Position numbers and translations under genes: made by a program. Source: Haliotis asinina (taxonomy: Eukaryota > Mollusca > Gastropoda > Lepetellida > Haliotidae). Taken from it: 64,000 bases of DNA. How positions within the stretch are numbered: position 1 is the first letter of the stretch; each line of letters starts with the position of its first letter. Below are positions 1-10,667 of the stretch, piece by piece. Where the stretch lies: assembly GCF_037392515.1 (NCBI RefSeq), contig NC_090288.1, positions 55,661,673 to 55,725,672 on the forward strand. The letters are read 5' to 3'. The notes beneath the pieces were generated by a model. It searched no databases. It saw only the letters and a list, made by a program, of their open reading frames with translations, and had not been told where the DNA came from.

Positions 1-1617
1 ATCCTGTTGATAAATTGCAAAACTAGACACCCTCAAGCGATCCATAAATCCTAGGCAACTTCATTAAAAGATCTTTTTTCACCAATCACTTTTGTAATTC
101 AATTACAAAAACTCAGTTTGATGTGTAGTTTTCAAAGTGATAGCATTCGCTCTTTATCTCTTACCTATATGTCCATTTACGTTGCTATTGAAATAATATA
201 TTATACGTTTTCCTTCCTTTGAAAATCACCGCGAAAGGAAAAACCTTTGAAATAATAACCATTTCTTTTGATGTTCACACAAACAAGATTTCAGGTTATA
301 TATTAGCGACTCTAAATATCATAACCATAATAGAATAGTAAAATGACTTGTAAAATCATTGGCCGATGTATTTTAAAAATGGATGAATTTTTTATATTTT
401 TTTAAGTTACGCTAAACCTTCGTAATGCATACATTTGTGTTAATCAAACAGTTGGTGGGTATGTACACAGATGAACAATGATGTCAACGATATCGTAACT
501 GTCGCAGTATTTCAATAAGTAGGTTAGTAACATAACTAACGTGTACGCTGACTATGAAACATACTAATCCTCACTACAGGCTTTCACGCTGTATACTAAA
601 TTATCTCCGTAAAACGCGAGGCGGCAAAGATCAAAGCGGAAAAAAATAAGATTAGTTAAGATAATCTTACCTCGCTTTTCTTCCGCGTAGGCACACTCTA
701 GTAACGAAAAGCTCTTCACAATGGCGTCAATTTGTGCGATTTTCACAGCCATGATGATAGTCAGACACCATCCAGAGCCTCATACACCCACCCGACAGCT
801 GCCTTGCCATTTTAAGTTCGAAACTTGGGAATTGGCGACATATATTTGCTGGTTTGGGGGACACGTTTGGGCTTTGCTGTTGATGATTTCGACGTCTTTT
901 TCCTGTCCCCGAGTCAACGGGACGTGAACGTGAGTGAAGTTTTTCCGCCTCAATAAGAAAATGCAATCTTCCGGCCTGACGTAGTCGTTGTCGTCTCACA
1001 CTACCGCCGTGCACGTCTTCATAACACGACGGCGTCTATGTAGATGACCTCTGTGTCCGCATCGGGTGTTCCAGAATTTCGACATCCATGACTTGTTCGT
1101 AGTGTTATGGTTTGGAATCCATAGCGTAGCAGAGTAAGTATATCTTTGAGAAATCAAATTTCTGTTTTAGTACTGCTTTCATATTGATGTACTTGTTTGT
1201 GTTAACGGACAACTGGGCCTTTGTCACAATTGAGTCCATTGCGTTCATACAGTCATCCACAGAATACAAAGAGAATGTCTCAGGTTATTCCTAAAGTGAT
1301 TAAAGAACAAGTGTAGAAAAGCATTACCCCTACATGCCGATGTGATTTTGTTATCAGCAAGACGTTGTCCACGTCAAACATCATACTTCACAACGGCAAA
1401 ATTGCCAAAGGGCTTCGGGGAAATATTTCAGACACTTTTTTGAAAGCATATAAAATACCTCTCTTTATGGCAAATATTACAAAGTGTTTCTTTTATGGCT
1501 CTTTATCGTTTCCATTTTTAAATAATAGCGAGAAAAAAAAACATTTTACATTCTTTGAATCTAGACTGGAAACCAAAGTGATTGTTGTAACGATCAAGCG
1601 GCTTGCGAAGTAACGCG

Positions 1618-1618
<1 letters not shown>
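1..1618. other. No recognisable feature
   Basis: AT-rich unique-looking sequence. Open frames here are under 100 codons and resemble no family I know. No SINE, tandem repeat or splice-bounded exon is apparent. Confidence 0.6.

Positions 1619-1681
<63 letters not shown>
1619..1681. repeat. (TG)n microsatellite
   Basis: Uninterrupted TG dinucleotide run of about 31 units. Alternating purine/pyrimidine tracts of this length can adopt Z-DNA and are usually length-polymorphic; that is general knowledge and is not tested here. Confidence 0.98.
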
Positions 1682-1683
<2 letters not shown>

Positions 1684-2149
1684 CATCCGACAGCGTTAAG
1701 CGCTAGACAGTCGGACCCAGCATCGGCCCAACATATATATTTGCGCCTTGTATGTATCTAGAACCAGCAGGTGGTACGTTAAATTGAACCGCCTTGATCA
1801 CCAGCCGAACTTGCATCTCCCGGTCTTCAGTTCGTAAGTCCAGTCCCCAACTGTTCACCCGTTTCCCTTATGTTCACAACCTGTCCATATGTTTACCTGT
1901 GATATTATCCATCTGACTAGTGTTCAGCTTAACTTCAAATGTTCAACTTCTGCCATTGTGCTCCCCATCAGACAGTGTCCGTTTTCACCTTTAAAAGAAA
2001 TTAATGTCCCCAGCACACAGCCCCCCACCCCTGCCAACCTTCCTAAGGCTCACTTTCTGTCCTATGTTTCACCTTCTTTTATATTGCATTAAGCATTTTA
2101 TGTACAAGTGTTATGGTAGTCCTATGGTTCATGTGCACCCCCTCTCCTC
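1682..2149. other. No gene; degenerate GTTCAC-rich sequence
   Basis: Scattered GTTCACC/GTTTACC words resemble decayed units of the minisatellite at 2281-2425, so this may be the eroded edge of that array. Nothing else is seen. Confidence 0.4.
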
Positions 2150-2243
2150 TTCCAGGTTCGATTCTCAACGTGTGAAGCACATTTGTGGTGTTCCCCGCCT
2201 TGATACTGCTGGAATATTGCTAAAAGAGACGTAAAAATACTGT
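2150..2243 (+). repeat. SINE-A fragment (head lost)
   Basis: Starts at the B box (GGTTCGATTC) and runs through the body (GTGTTCCCCGCCTTGATA) to GGAATATTGCTAAAAG and a degraded CGTAAAA end. The 5' half of the tRNA-like head and the CACTCAC tail are missing. Confidence 0.8.
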
Positions 2244-2280
2244 TCTATAATCAAGTTTTGTCTCTTCCTATGTAGTCCTA

Positions 2281-2425
2281 CTGTTCACCATTAGTTCTTA
2301 GTGTTCACCTGTAGTTTTTAGTGTTCACCTGTCGTTCTTAGTGTTCACCTGTAGTTCATAGTGTTCACCTGTAGTTCTTAGTGTTCACCTTCCGTCATAT
2401 TGTTCAAATTTAGTTCTTAGTGCTT
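2281..2425. repeat. 20-bp minisatellite
   Basis: About seven tandem copies of a 20-bp unit of the form GTTCACCTGTAGTTCTTAGT. The inner copies are nearly identical and the last two are degenerate. Confidence 0.9.
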
Positions 2426-3043
2426 TCTCGGACCGTTATGTAGACATCTCACTGTATGCACAGTGTGGCCCACGAGCAGCATTCTTTGGCATGCATGATA
2501 AGTGGCCACAATTCCCTGTTCAGTGTTTTATCCCATTATCTTGGGTTCGAGTCCAAATTCGCCACGATGGAGTCTGTAACCATTACTGGAACATGCTGGT
2601 TTCACAAAAATTGTAAATGTCCGAGCACCTTCGCATGTTGTCTCCAAACACGAAGCAGGCACACCATGACATAACGGAAATACTGTTTAAATCTGCATTA
2701 AACCCAGTCCTATTTACTAACGTTGCAAGAACTTTGAGTTTAGCTTATATCTGTATAAACATTTTTGCAGGTTATTATTTTGTAGTATTTCATAGTAGCA
2801 GGTATTTTAGTTTAAATCACAACTTTGCTATTTTCAGAACAAGAGACGTGGATCCTGACAAAGAAGCAATCAATTTAGATAGAAGCATTCTGCGAAAGCT
2901 CTGCATTTCATTAACAAAAAACGTCAACATGAAATGTCCAGTATTGGACTTAGTGCTATCGATCAGCAGCAAACGCAATTACTAACCGAACCCACGTGGC
3001 GTTAAGAAGGTCCTTTAGATCCTTTCAATGAAATGCGTATTAC
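2426..3043. other. No recognisable feature
   Basis: Contains an open frame of 122 codons (2617-2985, + strand). I recognise no domain in it and see no flanking splice sites, so I treat it as chance. Confidence 0.5.
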
Positions 3044-3228
3044 AGTGGTTGGTTGACTTGTTGTTAAACGCCGCTCGCAGCAATATTCCAGCTGTATGGC
3101 GGCGGTCTGCAAATAATCGAGTCTGGGCCAAACAATTCAGTGATCAACAGCATGTGTCCCTTTGGATTACGATGACCTGTCAGCCAAGTGAGCGAGCCTG
3201 AACACTCTGCCCCGTTACTGGCCTCTCA
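3044..3228 (-). repeat. SINE-B, near full length, inverted
   Basis: Read on the + strand it runs AAACGCCGC, GCAATATTCCAGCTGTATGG, CGGCGGTCTGCAAATAATCG and ATTCAGTGATCAACA, ending near the GTTACTGGCCTCT block. The sense strand is assigned as minus because the SINE-A-like tail then lies at the 3' end. It abuts the SINE-A copy that follows. Confidence 0.8.
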
Positions 3229-3230
3229 CA

Positions 3231-3392
3231 AGTGGCGGTGGGGTGGCCTAGTTGTTCGCTCGTAAAGTCGAAGACCCGGTTCGATTCCCTTCGTGTACAA
3301 TGTTTGAGCCCCATGTCTGATGTCCCCCGCGGTCATATGCCTTGAGTATTGCTGCAAGTAGCGTAAACCCATACTCACTCACTCACTCAACG
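3231..3392 (+). repeat. SINE-A, full length
   Basis: A complete copy: tRNA-like head (GGGGTGGCCTAGTTG, then GTCGAAGACCC), B box GGTTCGATTCC, body, a degraded GAGTATTGCTGCAAG, and a perfect CACTCACTCACTCA tail. The head resembles tRNA-Asp around the anticodon arm and T arm (GTCA-CGC/GAAGACC-GGTTCGATTCCC in better copies). It is a tRNA-derived retroposon and not a tRNA gene: there is no 3' acceptor strand, and a long non-tRNA body follows. Confidence 0.9.
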
Positions 3393-4018
3393 CATATATT
3401 CATACAAATGTTTAATTTAATTATGAACTCTACATTAAAATGGTTAATTCAAACTACAAATGAAATTTATGTATCTGAAAATAGTTATTGAAAGGATATT
3501 GTTTTACATCGCAATTTTGCAGATGAATCACGGCGATCTGGAAATATCGACATTAGGTAGATCAATGAAATTTTGACGACATGATCACATACTTACAATC
3601 TGCCAAACAATATATCCCTGACATTAAGATAATCTGTTATGTAATATGAGAAACTGTTCGAGACTTTTTCTCGGTATGCCCTGAATACATTATTGTCACA
3701 GAACACCTGCATTTTATAAATCGTTTCATGTTTTCAAAAGTTTTCAAACGAAACCATTTCCGTAAAGATCTTTGAAAATGTGTTCAGTGCATAGTTTAAG
3801 TATACTTGAAGTCATACTGAAAGAAAAAAATAAGGGAAGCATTTATCAGACATATTATTGCTATGTCTCCCGGAAATTGCTTCTGTTCCATTCTAATATT
3901 TCCTTTGCATTTCATATGCACAGTGTTCCGGCGAATATTCATCAAAGTGTTCCACACAACCGGAAACATTTTTATGTCATTAGTCGCAACACCTAACTGA
4001 TAACATCGTGTGTAGTGG
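3393..4018. other. No recognisable feature
   Basis: AT-rich sequence between a SINE and a minisatellite; only short chance ORFs. Confidence 0.6.
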
Positions 4019-4391
4019 CGTTACACGGTGATGTCTCTGAGTGTAACACTGTCATGTCTCATGGTGTAATGGCTTAACACTGTCATGTCTCATGGTGTAA
4101 TGGCTTAACACTGTCATGTCTCATGGTGTAATGGCTTAACACTGTCATGTCTCTGAGTGTAATGACTTAACACTGTCATGTCTCCTGGCGTTGTGATTTT
4201 ACACTGCCATGTCTCGTGGTGTTGTGAATTTTCATTGTCATGTCTCGTGGTGTTGTGATTTTGCGCTGCCATATGTCACGTGGTGTTGTGATTTTACACT
4301 GTCATGTCTCATGGTGTTGTGATTTTACACTGCCTTGTCTGGTGGTGTTGTGATTTTACACTGTCATGTCTCATGGTGTTGTGATTTTATT
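4019..4391. repeat. 31-bp minisatellite with two subtypes
   Basis: About 12 units of 31 bp. The left half carries GTGTAATGGCTTAACACTG and the right half GTGTTGTGATTTTACACTG, with the shared core CATGTCTCATGG. The switch between subtypes is abrupt, near 4190. Confidence 0.92.
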
Positions 4392-4773
4392 GTGATGCAT
4401 GTCTCAGCTGAACAGAGGTGTTTGGTCACGCTTATAAATCTTTCTCAACTTCAAAGTCTTAACACAGGAAGTAATCTGTGTTTGATGTGTTCAAGTGAAC
4501 AATTGTACCAGCTCGTCCTTTGGGTCATTTAGAGTGTGAGAAAGATTAACTATACTGAGTCAAAAAATAAACTTCACATTCTTTCTTCGGGGACTGTAAA
4601 AGAACAAGATATGGTAAGATGGTTAAATTGTTATTATTTCATTGCTGAGCTCTGTGTGATGTATTCGATACCCTGACAGTGCCACAATCAGTTCCATTAG
4701 GCTACACCGCCGTTCCATAACATGGGTATACAGAATTTCAAGTCACAAGAATAAATATTCGAAATTTCCCAGC
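4392..4773. other. Probable 3' flank of the Tc1 relic
   Basis: Non-coding. It may include the element's 3' untranslated end, but I found no matching inverted repeat beyond 5414 to fix the boundary. Confidence 0.4.
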
Positions 4774-5414
4774 TCAATATTGTGTATGGTCGCCACTGCG
4801 CAGTGAGTGTTGCGCTTTCACAATTGCCAAACACCGTCTCCTCATCGACTGCCCGGTGTTTGTGAACATGTGGTTGGGGATTCTGCGCCATTGCTCTTGC
4901 AAGGCAATGCCAAGTTCCTGCAAATTCTGAGGTTGGACCACGAAGCCTTCTCCCAAGTGCATCCCAAACGTACTCTACTGTATTAAGGTCTTCGATGACC
5001 AGTCCATGACGTTGATTCCAGCGTTTGTAAGGAAATTTCGTGTCAACATCGCGGTATGCGGCCGAGTATTATTATGCTGGAACTGTAGACCTGGGCCATG
5101 AGCCACCATGAAAGGAACTAGTTCAGGGGTGAGCACCTGGTCACGGCAAGCAGCAGCTGTGAGGTTTCCACGGATGACCAGAAGTTGGGAACGGCTGTTC
5201 GAACAGAAAGCACCCCACACCATGCAACTACCACCCCCGAATCTGTCGACTTCCTGTACACAACATTGGTCATACCGTTCACGACGTCGTCTCCAGACTC
5301 TGTGCCTGCAGTACGACGGCTGCATCCCATTGCTCCTGCGACGTCAATAACTGATCTTCCCGCTTGCAACATGCCAACGTCATGTTCACGTTGCACAGTT
5401 GACAATCGTGGCAT
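4774..5414 (-). pseudogene. Tc1-type transposase relic (broken)
   Basis: Minus-strand remains of a Tc1/mariner-superfamily transposase. The start codon is at 5412-5414. An N-terminal helix-turn-helix segment (to about 5330, ending MGCSRR) is fused by an internal deletion directly to the catalytic core (5318-4975), so the middle of the protein with the first catalytic Asp is gone. The core shows RVWRRRRERY, FGGGS-MVWGAF and a FQ-H-N-N-TRPHTA block in which the second catalytic Asp is replaced by Asn. After DW the frame changes: a VEYVWDALGRRLRG stretch retains the third acidic residue (Glu). The frame then changes again to the C-terminal NLQELGIALQEQW and SMRRRC region (4962-4774). An internal deletion, at least two frameshifts and the Asp-to-Asn change mean it cannot be active. 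I could not define terminal inverted repeats. Confidence 0.9.
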
Positions 5415-5682
5415 TTAAAGCACTGTTAGAACTGTGGTTTAATAGTGGTTTTTTTTTCAATTATTGAGGCCGATGCAAACACGTGCAAATGAAGAAAACC
5501 TCGATGCGAAGATCATGTGATCGACTGCATGTGCAAAACCTGATTTGGCACTAACGTCAATTGCATGACGAATGGAAGGGTTTACATAGATGTATCATCA
5601 GAGAAAAGTTGTTCATTACTTTTTAAAATTACATTTTGTGAAGTTTCTTTTTTGACTTTTGTATATTTTTATCAATTTTTCA
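5415..5682. other. Probable 5' flank of the Tc1 relic
   Basis: Non-coding. It may contain the 5' end of the transposon; its limits are not resolvable by eye. Confidence 0.35.
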
Positions 5683-5768
5683 GCAATATCATTGACCCAT
5701 GTGGGGAATCGAACCCGGGTCTTCGGCGTGAAGAGCAAACTCCTTAACCACCAAGTTACCCCCGTCAG
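5683..5768 (-). repeat. SINE-A fragment, inverted
   Basis: Antisense reading: AGCAATATCA, then an internal deletion, then CATGTGGGGAATCGAACCCG, GGTCTTCGGCGTGA, and CTTAACCACCAAGTTACCCC. The middle of the body is missing. Confidence 0.85.
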
Positions 5769-6029
5769 TTGGGTTGTCAATACTTAGTTGTCACACGGTG
5801 TGAGCCACACGCGGATAATGAGCAGGAATATACCGGTCTTAACTTTCACGTCTTTTGATAACGACGTGTATGAGGGATTCGAACACATGGCACAATATGT
5901 TACACTGGCCCTGTGTTCATTGTACTTGTGTTCATTAGTGAAGACCACCAACTGCACTATGCAAATCAAGTCCTGGATGACAGAGCAAATAACAGTCCAA
6001 TGACGATAAGACAGAGGCGATACGTCTTC

Positions 6030-6072
6030 TTATTGCACTCAGCAATATTCCAGCTATATGGCGGCGGTCCAA
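6030..6072 (-). repeat. SINE-B 3'-end fragment
   Basis: Contains CACTCAGCAATATTCCAGCT followed by ATATGGCGGCGGTC, the shared SINE tail block. Homology fades after about 6072. Confidence 0.8.
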
Positions 6073-6189
6073 TACTGTTTGGTATGAAGCGTCAACTTGA
6101 AGTGACGAATCATGACATTGTAACTGTAGATCAGTCAACAATTAACTTCTCCCCAACAATGTAAGATCTGAGAGTGTTGACAGATCAAT

Positions 6190-6362
6190 GGAAGTCAGTT
6201 CTGAAAGAGTTACATTGGCTGCCGGTAAAATGTAGGATAGATGTCAAAGTCTTGTGTCCAAGCTACCAGTGTTTCTAAGCACCAACATATCTGTCTAAAT
6301 TGATAAAGCCCAACAAATAAAACACGGTTCTACGGGGACGGGATTCACAGGAGCTCATATTT
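6190..6362 (+). pseudogene. LINE reverse transcriptase C-terminal scrap
   Basis: In one frame from 6201 the translation gives LKELHWLPVKCRIDVKVL, then a stop, then APTYLSKLIKP. LHWLPV-RI plus P-YL--L is the typical end of the reverse-transcriptase region of CR1/L2/Jockey-type LINEs. Two in-frame stops (TAA) and loss of everything on both sides make it a dead fragment of about 55 codons. The clade cannot be settled from so little sequence. Confidence 0.75.
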
Positions 6363-6408
6363 GTATTATTCACAATTACAGGTTTGTCAGTGGTGCCGTT
6401 ATACAAAA

Positions 6409-6500
6409 CGCTCTGAGCTATGCGACTATCGTAAGTCTTTGTAAAGGTGTAAGAGTTACGAACACCTTAGCGCTAAGATCGCTTTGTTCGACGTAGCCGT
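6409..6500. mobile_element. MITE-like element, copy 1 (partial)
   Basis: Contains GCGACTATCGTAAGTC and CTTAGCGCTAAGATCGCTTT, words shared with the hairpin elements at 51774-51893 and 57837-57950. The termini are eroded. Confidence 0.6.
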
Positions 6501-6631
6501 TGTCGACGTGAGAGAGCAAACAGGATCTGGGGGCGGCGTAAAACAACTCTCACCCAAAAATTGTAATTCTATTTTTACCACGGGTTTTTCCACAGGTTCT
6601 GTATGTCTTGTATGGACCTATATTTAGAGTA

Positions 6632-6881
6632 CAGTTGTGTAGTGGTCAGCATGCTGGCTTTTTACATCAGAGGCCTGCGTTCGAATCTTCCACACTGAAC
6701 TCAGTCCACCCCGCCGTTTTCAACGGGTACCTGAGAAGCAGATGTACGGACCTACACGGTCGCGCTATGCAGGTTTGAAAATACAATTCCGTCAGGGTGA
6801 TAATGTAACGCCAGAGAGTAACATCGCGTTGGATACTAGACGCAAATAATAGCATTATTATCATCATCATTATTATTTACA
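6632..6881 (+). repeat. SINE-C: tRNA-headed, (TTA)n-tailed SINE
   Basis: The head contains TGTAGTGGTCAGCATGCTGG (A-box region) and TGCGTTCGAATC (B box at 6679-6687). The body has CAGTCCACCCCGCCG then CAACGGGTACCTGAG. The tail is GACGCAAATAATAGCATTAT followed by TTA/TCA repeats. The CCACCC..GGGTACC block and (TTA)n end are of the kind seen in V-SINE-type retroposons. SINE-D at 62223-62600 has related body and tail blocks. Confidence 0.75.
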
Positions 6882-7354
6882 GAAGACACTCACACCCATA
6901 ATACAACAGTTATGATAATGTGAACTGAGGATGCTTTGATGGTTGTATTCACCCCCTCCAGTATCCCCATTATTGTGCACTAAGAGCATGAAATAACGGC
7001 GAAATACATCATTCTACCACAGCAATTCCTTATGTACTCAACATTAGCGTGAAGTAAAACCATATGTTTTACTTATGCAATTAACAAACGCTGATGTAGG
7101 CATAACCCCATTTACTATCGATGATGGCGTCCTCGTCTGTCGTTATGTTCGCCACCGTGTACATAATTGATATTTTTCTAATTTTCTGGTGGAGGCTTTG
7201 TGTAAATCATTAAGGTGTTAAGTGAAAGTATGTAATTAAAATCATCCAATATGCCATACACACAGCGTAGTCAGTGTATATCATTTAAGGCATAACCCGT
7301 AAACCCTGACTGGATTTTGAAGTAGGAATATGAATGAAGGCCGCTCTGACTACA
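6882..7354. other. No recognisable feature
   Basis: AT-rich; nothing identified. Confidence 0.6.
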
Positions 7355-8407
7355 CCTGGCTATAGTCTGTGAGGCTAAATAGCGGACCGATAAAATGCAA
7401 TGCAGCTCGAAAGCTAACAAGCATAACATACTCAATGAAACACTGTTCACAATCAAAACAGCATACCAACTCTCTCTGAGTTTTTTGCAGAATTTATGTC
7501 CTAATAATAATAACAATATTGACAAACTTCACTATTTGTTACGAGGGAGGACTGCGGAGAAAGGAACAGTCAGATGTGTGAAAAAGCATAGAGACAGTTC
7601 AGCACAGGTTTATGAATAAATACCTTTCTCGACACTTGTATATGTGCTTCTCGAACACCTGGCTGTGGCTTTTCTGCACTCCTCCCTCGTAACAAACACT
7701 GAACTGTGTCAATATTTTAATGATAGTTTGCGAAACAACCTTTTTATTATTAGGACATAAATTGTGCAGAAACCTCAAGGAGTTGGTATGATCATTGGTA
7801 TGATTCATTGAGTGTTTCATTGAGTGTTTCATTGAGTGTTTCATTGAGTGTTTCATTGAGTGATTCATTGAGTGTTTCATTGAGTGTTTCATTGAGTGTT
7901 TCATTGAGTGATTCATTGAGTGATTCATTGAGTGTTTCATTGAGTGTTTCATTGAGTGATTCATTGAGTGATTCATTGAGTGTTTCATTGAGTGTTTCAT
8001 TGAGTGATTCATTGAGTGTTTCATTGAGTGTTTCATTGAGTGTTTCATTGAGTGTTTCATTGAGTGTTTCATTGAGTGTTTCATTGAGTGATTCATTGAG
8101 TGTTTCATTGAGTGTTTCATTGAGTGATTCATTGAGTGTTTCATTGAGTGTTTCATTGAGTGTTTCACTGAGTGTTTCATTGAGTGTTTCATTGAGTGAT
8201 TCATTGAGTGTTTCATTGAGTGTTTCATTGAGTGTTTCATTGAGTGATTCATTGAGTGTTTCATTGAGTGTTTCATTGAGTGTTTCATTGAGTGTTTCAT
8301 TGAGTGTTTCATTGAGTGTTTCATTGAGTATGTTATGCTTATTAGTTTTCGAGTGGCATTGCAATTCATCGGTCCGCTTTTCAGCCAAACGGACTATATA
8401 TACCAGG
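7355..8407. mobile_element. Long imperfect inverted repeat (hairpin element)
   Basis: Left arm 7355-7616 and right arm 7617-8407 are reverse complements once the 12-bp array in the right arm is removed. Paired blocks include AGCGGACCGAT (7381) with ATCGGTCCGCT (8368), AAGCATAACATACTCAATG (7419) with its complement near 8320, ATTTATGTCCTAATAATAA (7492) with its complement near 7750, and TTGTTACGAGGGAGGA (7537) with its complement near 7685. The centre, near 7616, is itself nearly palindromic. No coding capacity. It could be a fold-back or MITE-type transposon, or two copies of a dispersed repeat fused head to head. Confidence 0.85.
7802..8329. repeat. 12-bp satellite, 44 copies
   Basis: Exactly 528 bp, 44 units of GTTTCATTGAGT. 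33 units have T at position 2 and 11 have A, and one unit carries a single extra change (ACTGAG). The period is a multiple of 3 and the unit lacks stops in several frames, so ORFs of about 200-256 codons on both strands here are artefacts. The array lies inside the right arm of the hairpin element. Confidence 0.98.
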
Positions 8408-9071
8408 AACCAAGAGGTTGATGTTACTCCCCTTTTTTAATATTCCTGGAACACCATAAATAGCCTTGAAACATTGAACTCATCCGTGGATCGGAACATT
8501 GGTCCTCGGTGAGAAGAGCTGTCGCTTAAACCATTAGGCTAAGTCAGTATTTTCTGAAATTGTAGTTTACAATCAAGTCGAGGAATATCTCAACGTATTT
8601 GGACCACTAAAAGAAGTATGTCTGTAGGCGAGTCACGACGACAGCAGATGCTTGTGTCTTACTGGCAAAGTTTGATATGAATCATAACAAGCATACCATT
8701 GCATGAAACCACGCGTGTCGTTGCATCAGGGAAGCGCCGTCAACCTCCCCAACACGTTCACATTGCAAGTCTTTGGTTTCCATGACGTATACATGTCCTC
8801 GGATTCATTTCCGGCACTGGCACCTTGGGTAATTCCGCATCCTGGAGATAACATCGGTATGGCCTACTTTCCCCGCCTCTGTTATAACACGGGGCGTTAC
8901 TTTTGTTCTTCCTCGGGAACACCAGATAACGTCCTTCATCAATGTTTTCATAATACGTGTGAGTATTTATTGAGTCTTATGTTTTTATAATTTTTGCACA
9001 AAATTGATTACATACGGAAAATGGTTGGTAAATGCAATAAAGATGGCAAAACGATCTGTCACCACGACCAA
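8408..9071. other. No clear feature; possible decayed SINE-A at 8484-8548
   Basis: At 8484-8548, CGCTTAAACCATTAGGCTAA resembles the antisense SINE-A head, but too little remains for a firm call. A 95-codon ORF (8703-8990, + strand) matches no family I know. Confidence 0.4.
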
Positions 9072-9915
9072 TAATGATTAGATGAGCAGGAGGCTACCTC
9101 GGATCTTGCACGTACGTCCTCGGATCTTAGACCACCTCGGACCTGATGATCCCAAAATTGGGACCTCCATATCTAACGACGTCTTGACAAGGAAGAGAGA
9201 GTTGACACAAGTGACCACCTCGGATCGGACGTCTCGATAAAGAGGACAGAGCTGATGAACGAGATTACTTCAGATCTGACGTCTTCACAAAGAAAACCCA
9301 TTGACACAATGGGCCGCCGCGGATCGGACGTCTTGACAAAGAGGACAGAATTGATGCAAATTACTACCTCGGATCTAACGTCTTCACATAAGAGCTGACG
9401 TATGGATCTCAGACCTCGGATCTGACGTCTTGACAACGAAGACAGAGATGACGCAAGTGACCATATCTGCCAGACGTCTGAAGAAGACAGAGTTGACGCA
9501 TGTGACCATCTCGGATCTGGCTTCTTGACACAGAAGACAGAGTTGACCCACGTGACCATATCTGTCAGTTGTCTTGACAACGAAGACAGAGTTGACGCAT
9601 GTGAACACCTCGGATCTGACGTCTTGACAACAAAGACAGAGCTGACGCAAGTTTCAACCTCGGATGTGACATCTTGACAAAGAAGACAGAGTTGACGCAA
9701 GTTACAACCTCGGATCTGACGTCTTGACAACGAAGACAGAGCTGACACAAGATGCCGCCTCGGATCTGATGTCTTGACAACGAAGACAGAGTTGACGCAA
9801 GTTACAACCTCGGATCTGACGTCTTGACAACGAAGACAGAGTTGACGCAAGTTACAACCTCGGATCTGATGTCTTGACAACGAAGACAGAGTTGACGCAA
9901 GTTACAACGTCGGAT
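9072..9915. repeat. 50-bp minisatellite
   Basis: About 16 copies of a 50-bp unit: CCTCGGATCTGACGTCTTGA, CAACGAAGACAGAGTTGACG, CAAGTTACAA. The right-hand copies (9708-9907) are nearly identical and the left-hand copies are divergent with indels. Because 50 is not a multiple of 3, the 235-codon minus-strand ORF across it cycles through the reading frames every 50 residues; it is a repeat artefact. Confidence 0.95.
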
Positions 9916-10667
9916 CTCAAAGGAAATTTGAGTTGGACATGGCGTCCTCAAAACGACTGAGATCAAGCACCAATGCCTCACGACCAAGTCTGCCTCTTCA
10001 GTACTGACCTCCCAGTATAATCATTGTGTGTTCATAGGCTTCTCGGAGTCAGACTTTAGTTTCTGGTAGCCTTCCTTATACCATGGACTGTTTTTGTGTC
10101 TGATATTTTCATATAAATACTTTTTCACAGTTCCTGCTTTCGGTATAATCCTATTGACACAGATAAGGGAATTTAACAGTATGTAATCTTTAGCTGCCCA
10201 ACCAGCTGATGTACACATAAACTGAGGAACAAAAGAAATTACACACCTCGTGTTTGGGAATTATTTTCCACACAACGATGAAATATTTTGAAAAGTGCTT
10301 CCATTGTAACATTGGAACAAGTCACAAACACTGTGAATGTGTTGCCACTATACTCAATATGTACCTAACGTTCTAGCGGTCCACGTACCTGTGGCGTCGA
10401 TCAACACCTACACACCTGCGTGATGACACATGCGACTACAGCTGGTATAGTCTGAGAGGGGCAAACAGGTAACAGTACGTGGAAGTTATACCAAAGCAAC
10501 GGGTGTTTGTTATATAGGGGTGGAGGGGTCGACACAATAAGGGAAGGATCACCAAACACCAATATGTGGACATATATTTTCCTGTCGTAAGTTCGCTTTA
10601 ACGCAGGAATTATTTTATCTACTAATATGTCACGGCTTGTGAGGTTAGTTTTACGGCACAATTAGCA
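9916..10667. other. No recognisable feature
   Basis: A GACTACAGCTGGTATAGTCT word at 10434 resembles the left end of the hairpin element at 7349 and could be a trace of another copy. Otherwise nothing. Confidence 0.45.

Noticed and set aside
2617..2985. 122-codon + strand ORF
   Set aside because: AT-rich, no motif, no start context or splice signals.
7599..8440. ORFs of 198-256 codons on both strands (SMKHSMKHS- and [12 protein letters not shown])
   Set aside because: They are read-throughs of the 12-bp satellite, whose unit is a multiple of three and has few stops; all frames show simple periodic peptides.
8703..8990. 95-codon + strand ORF
   Set aside because: No recognisable motif, no splice or promoter context; length is within chance for this window.
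9173..9880. 235-codon minus-strand ORF with recurring blocks
   Set aside because: The 50-bp minisatellite rotates through three frames every 150 bp, producing a pseudo-repeat protein. No start context, domain or conservation signal.
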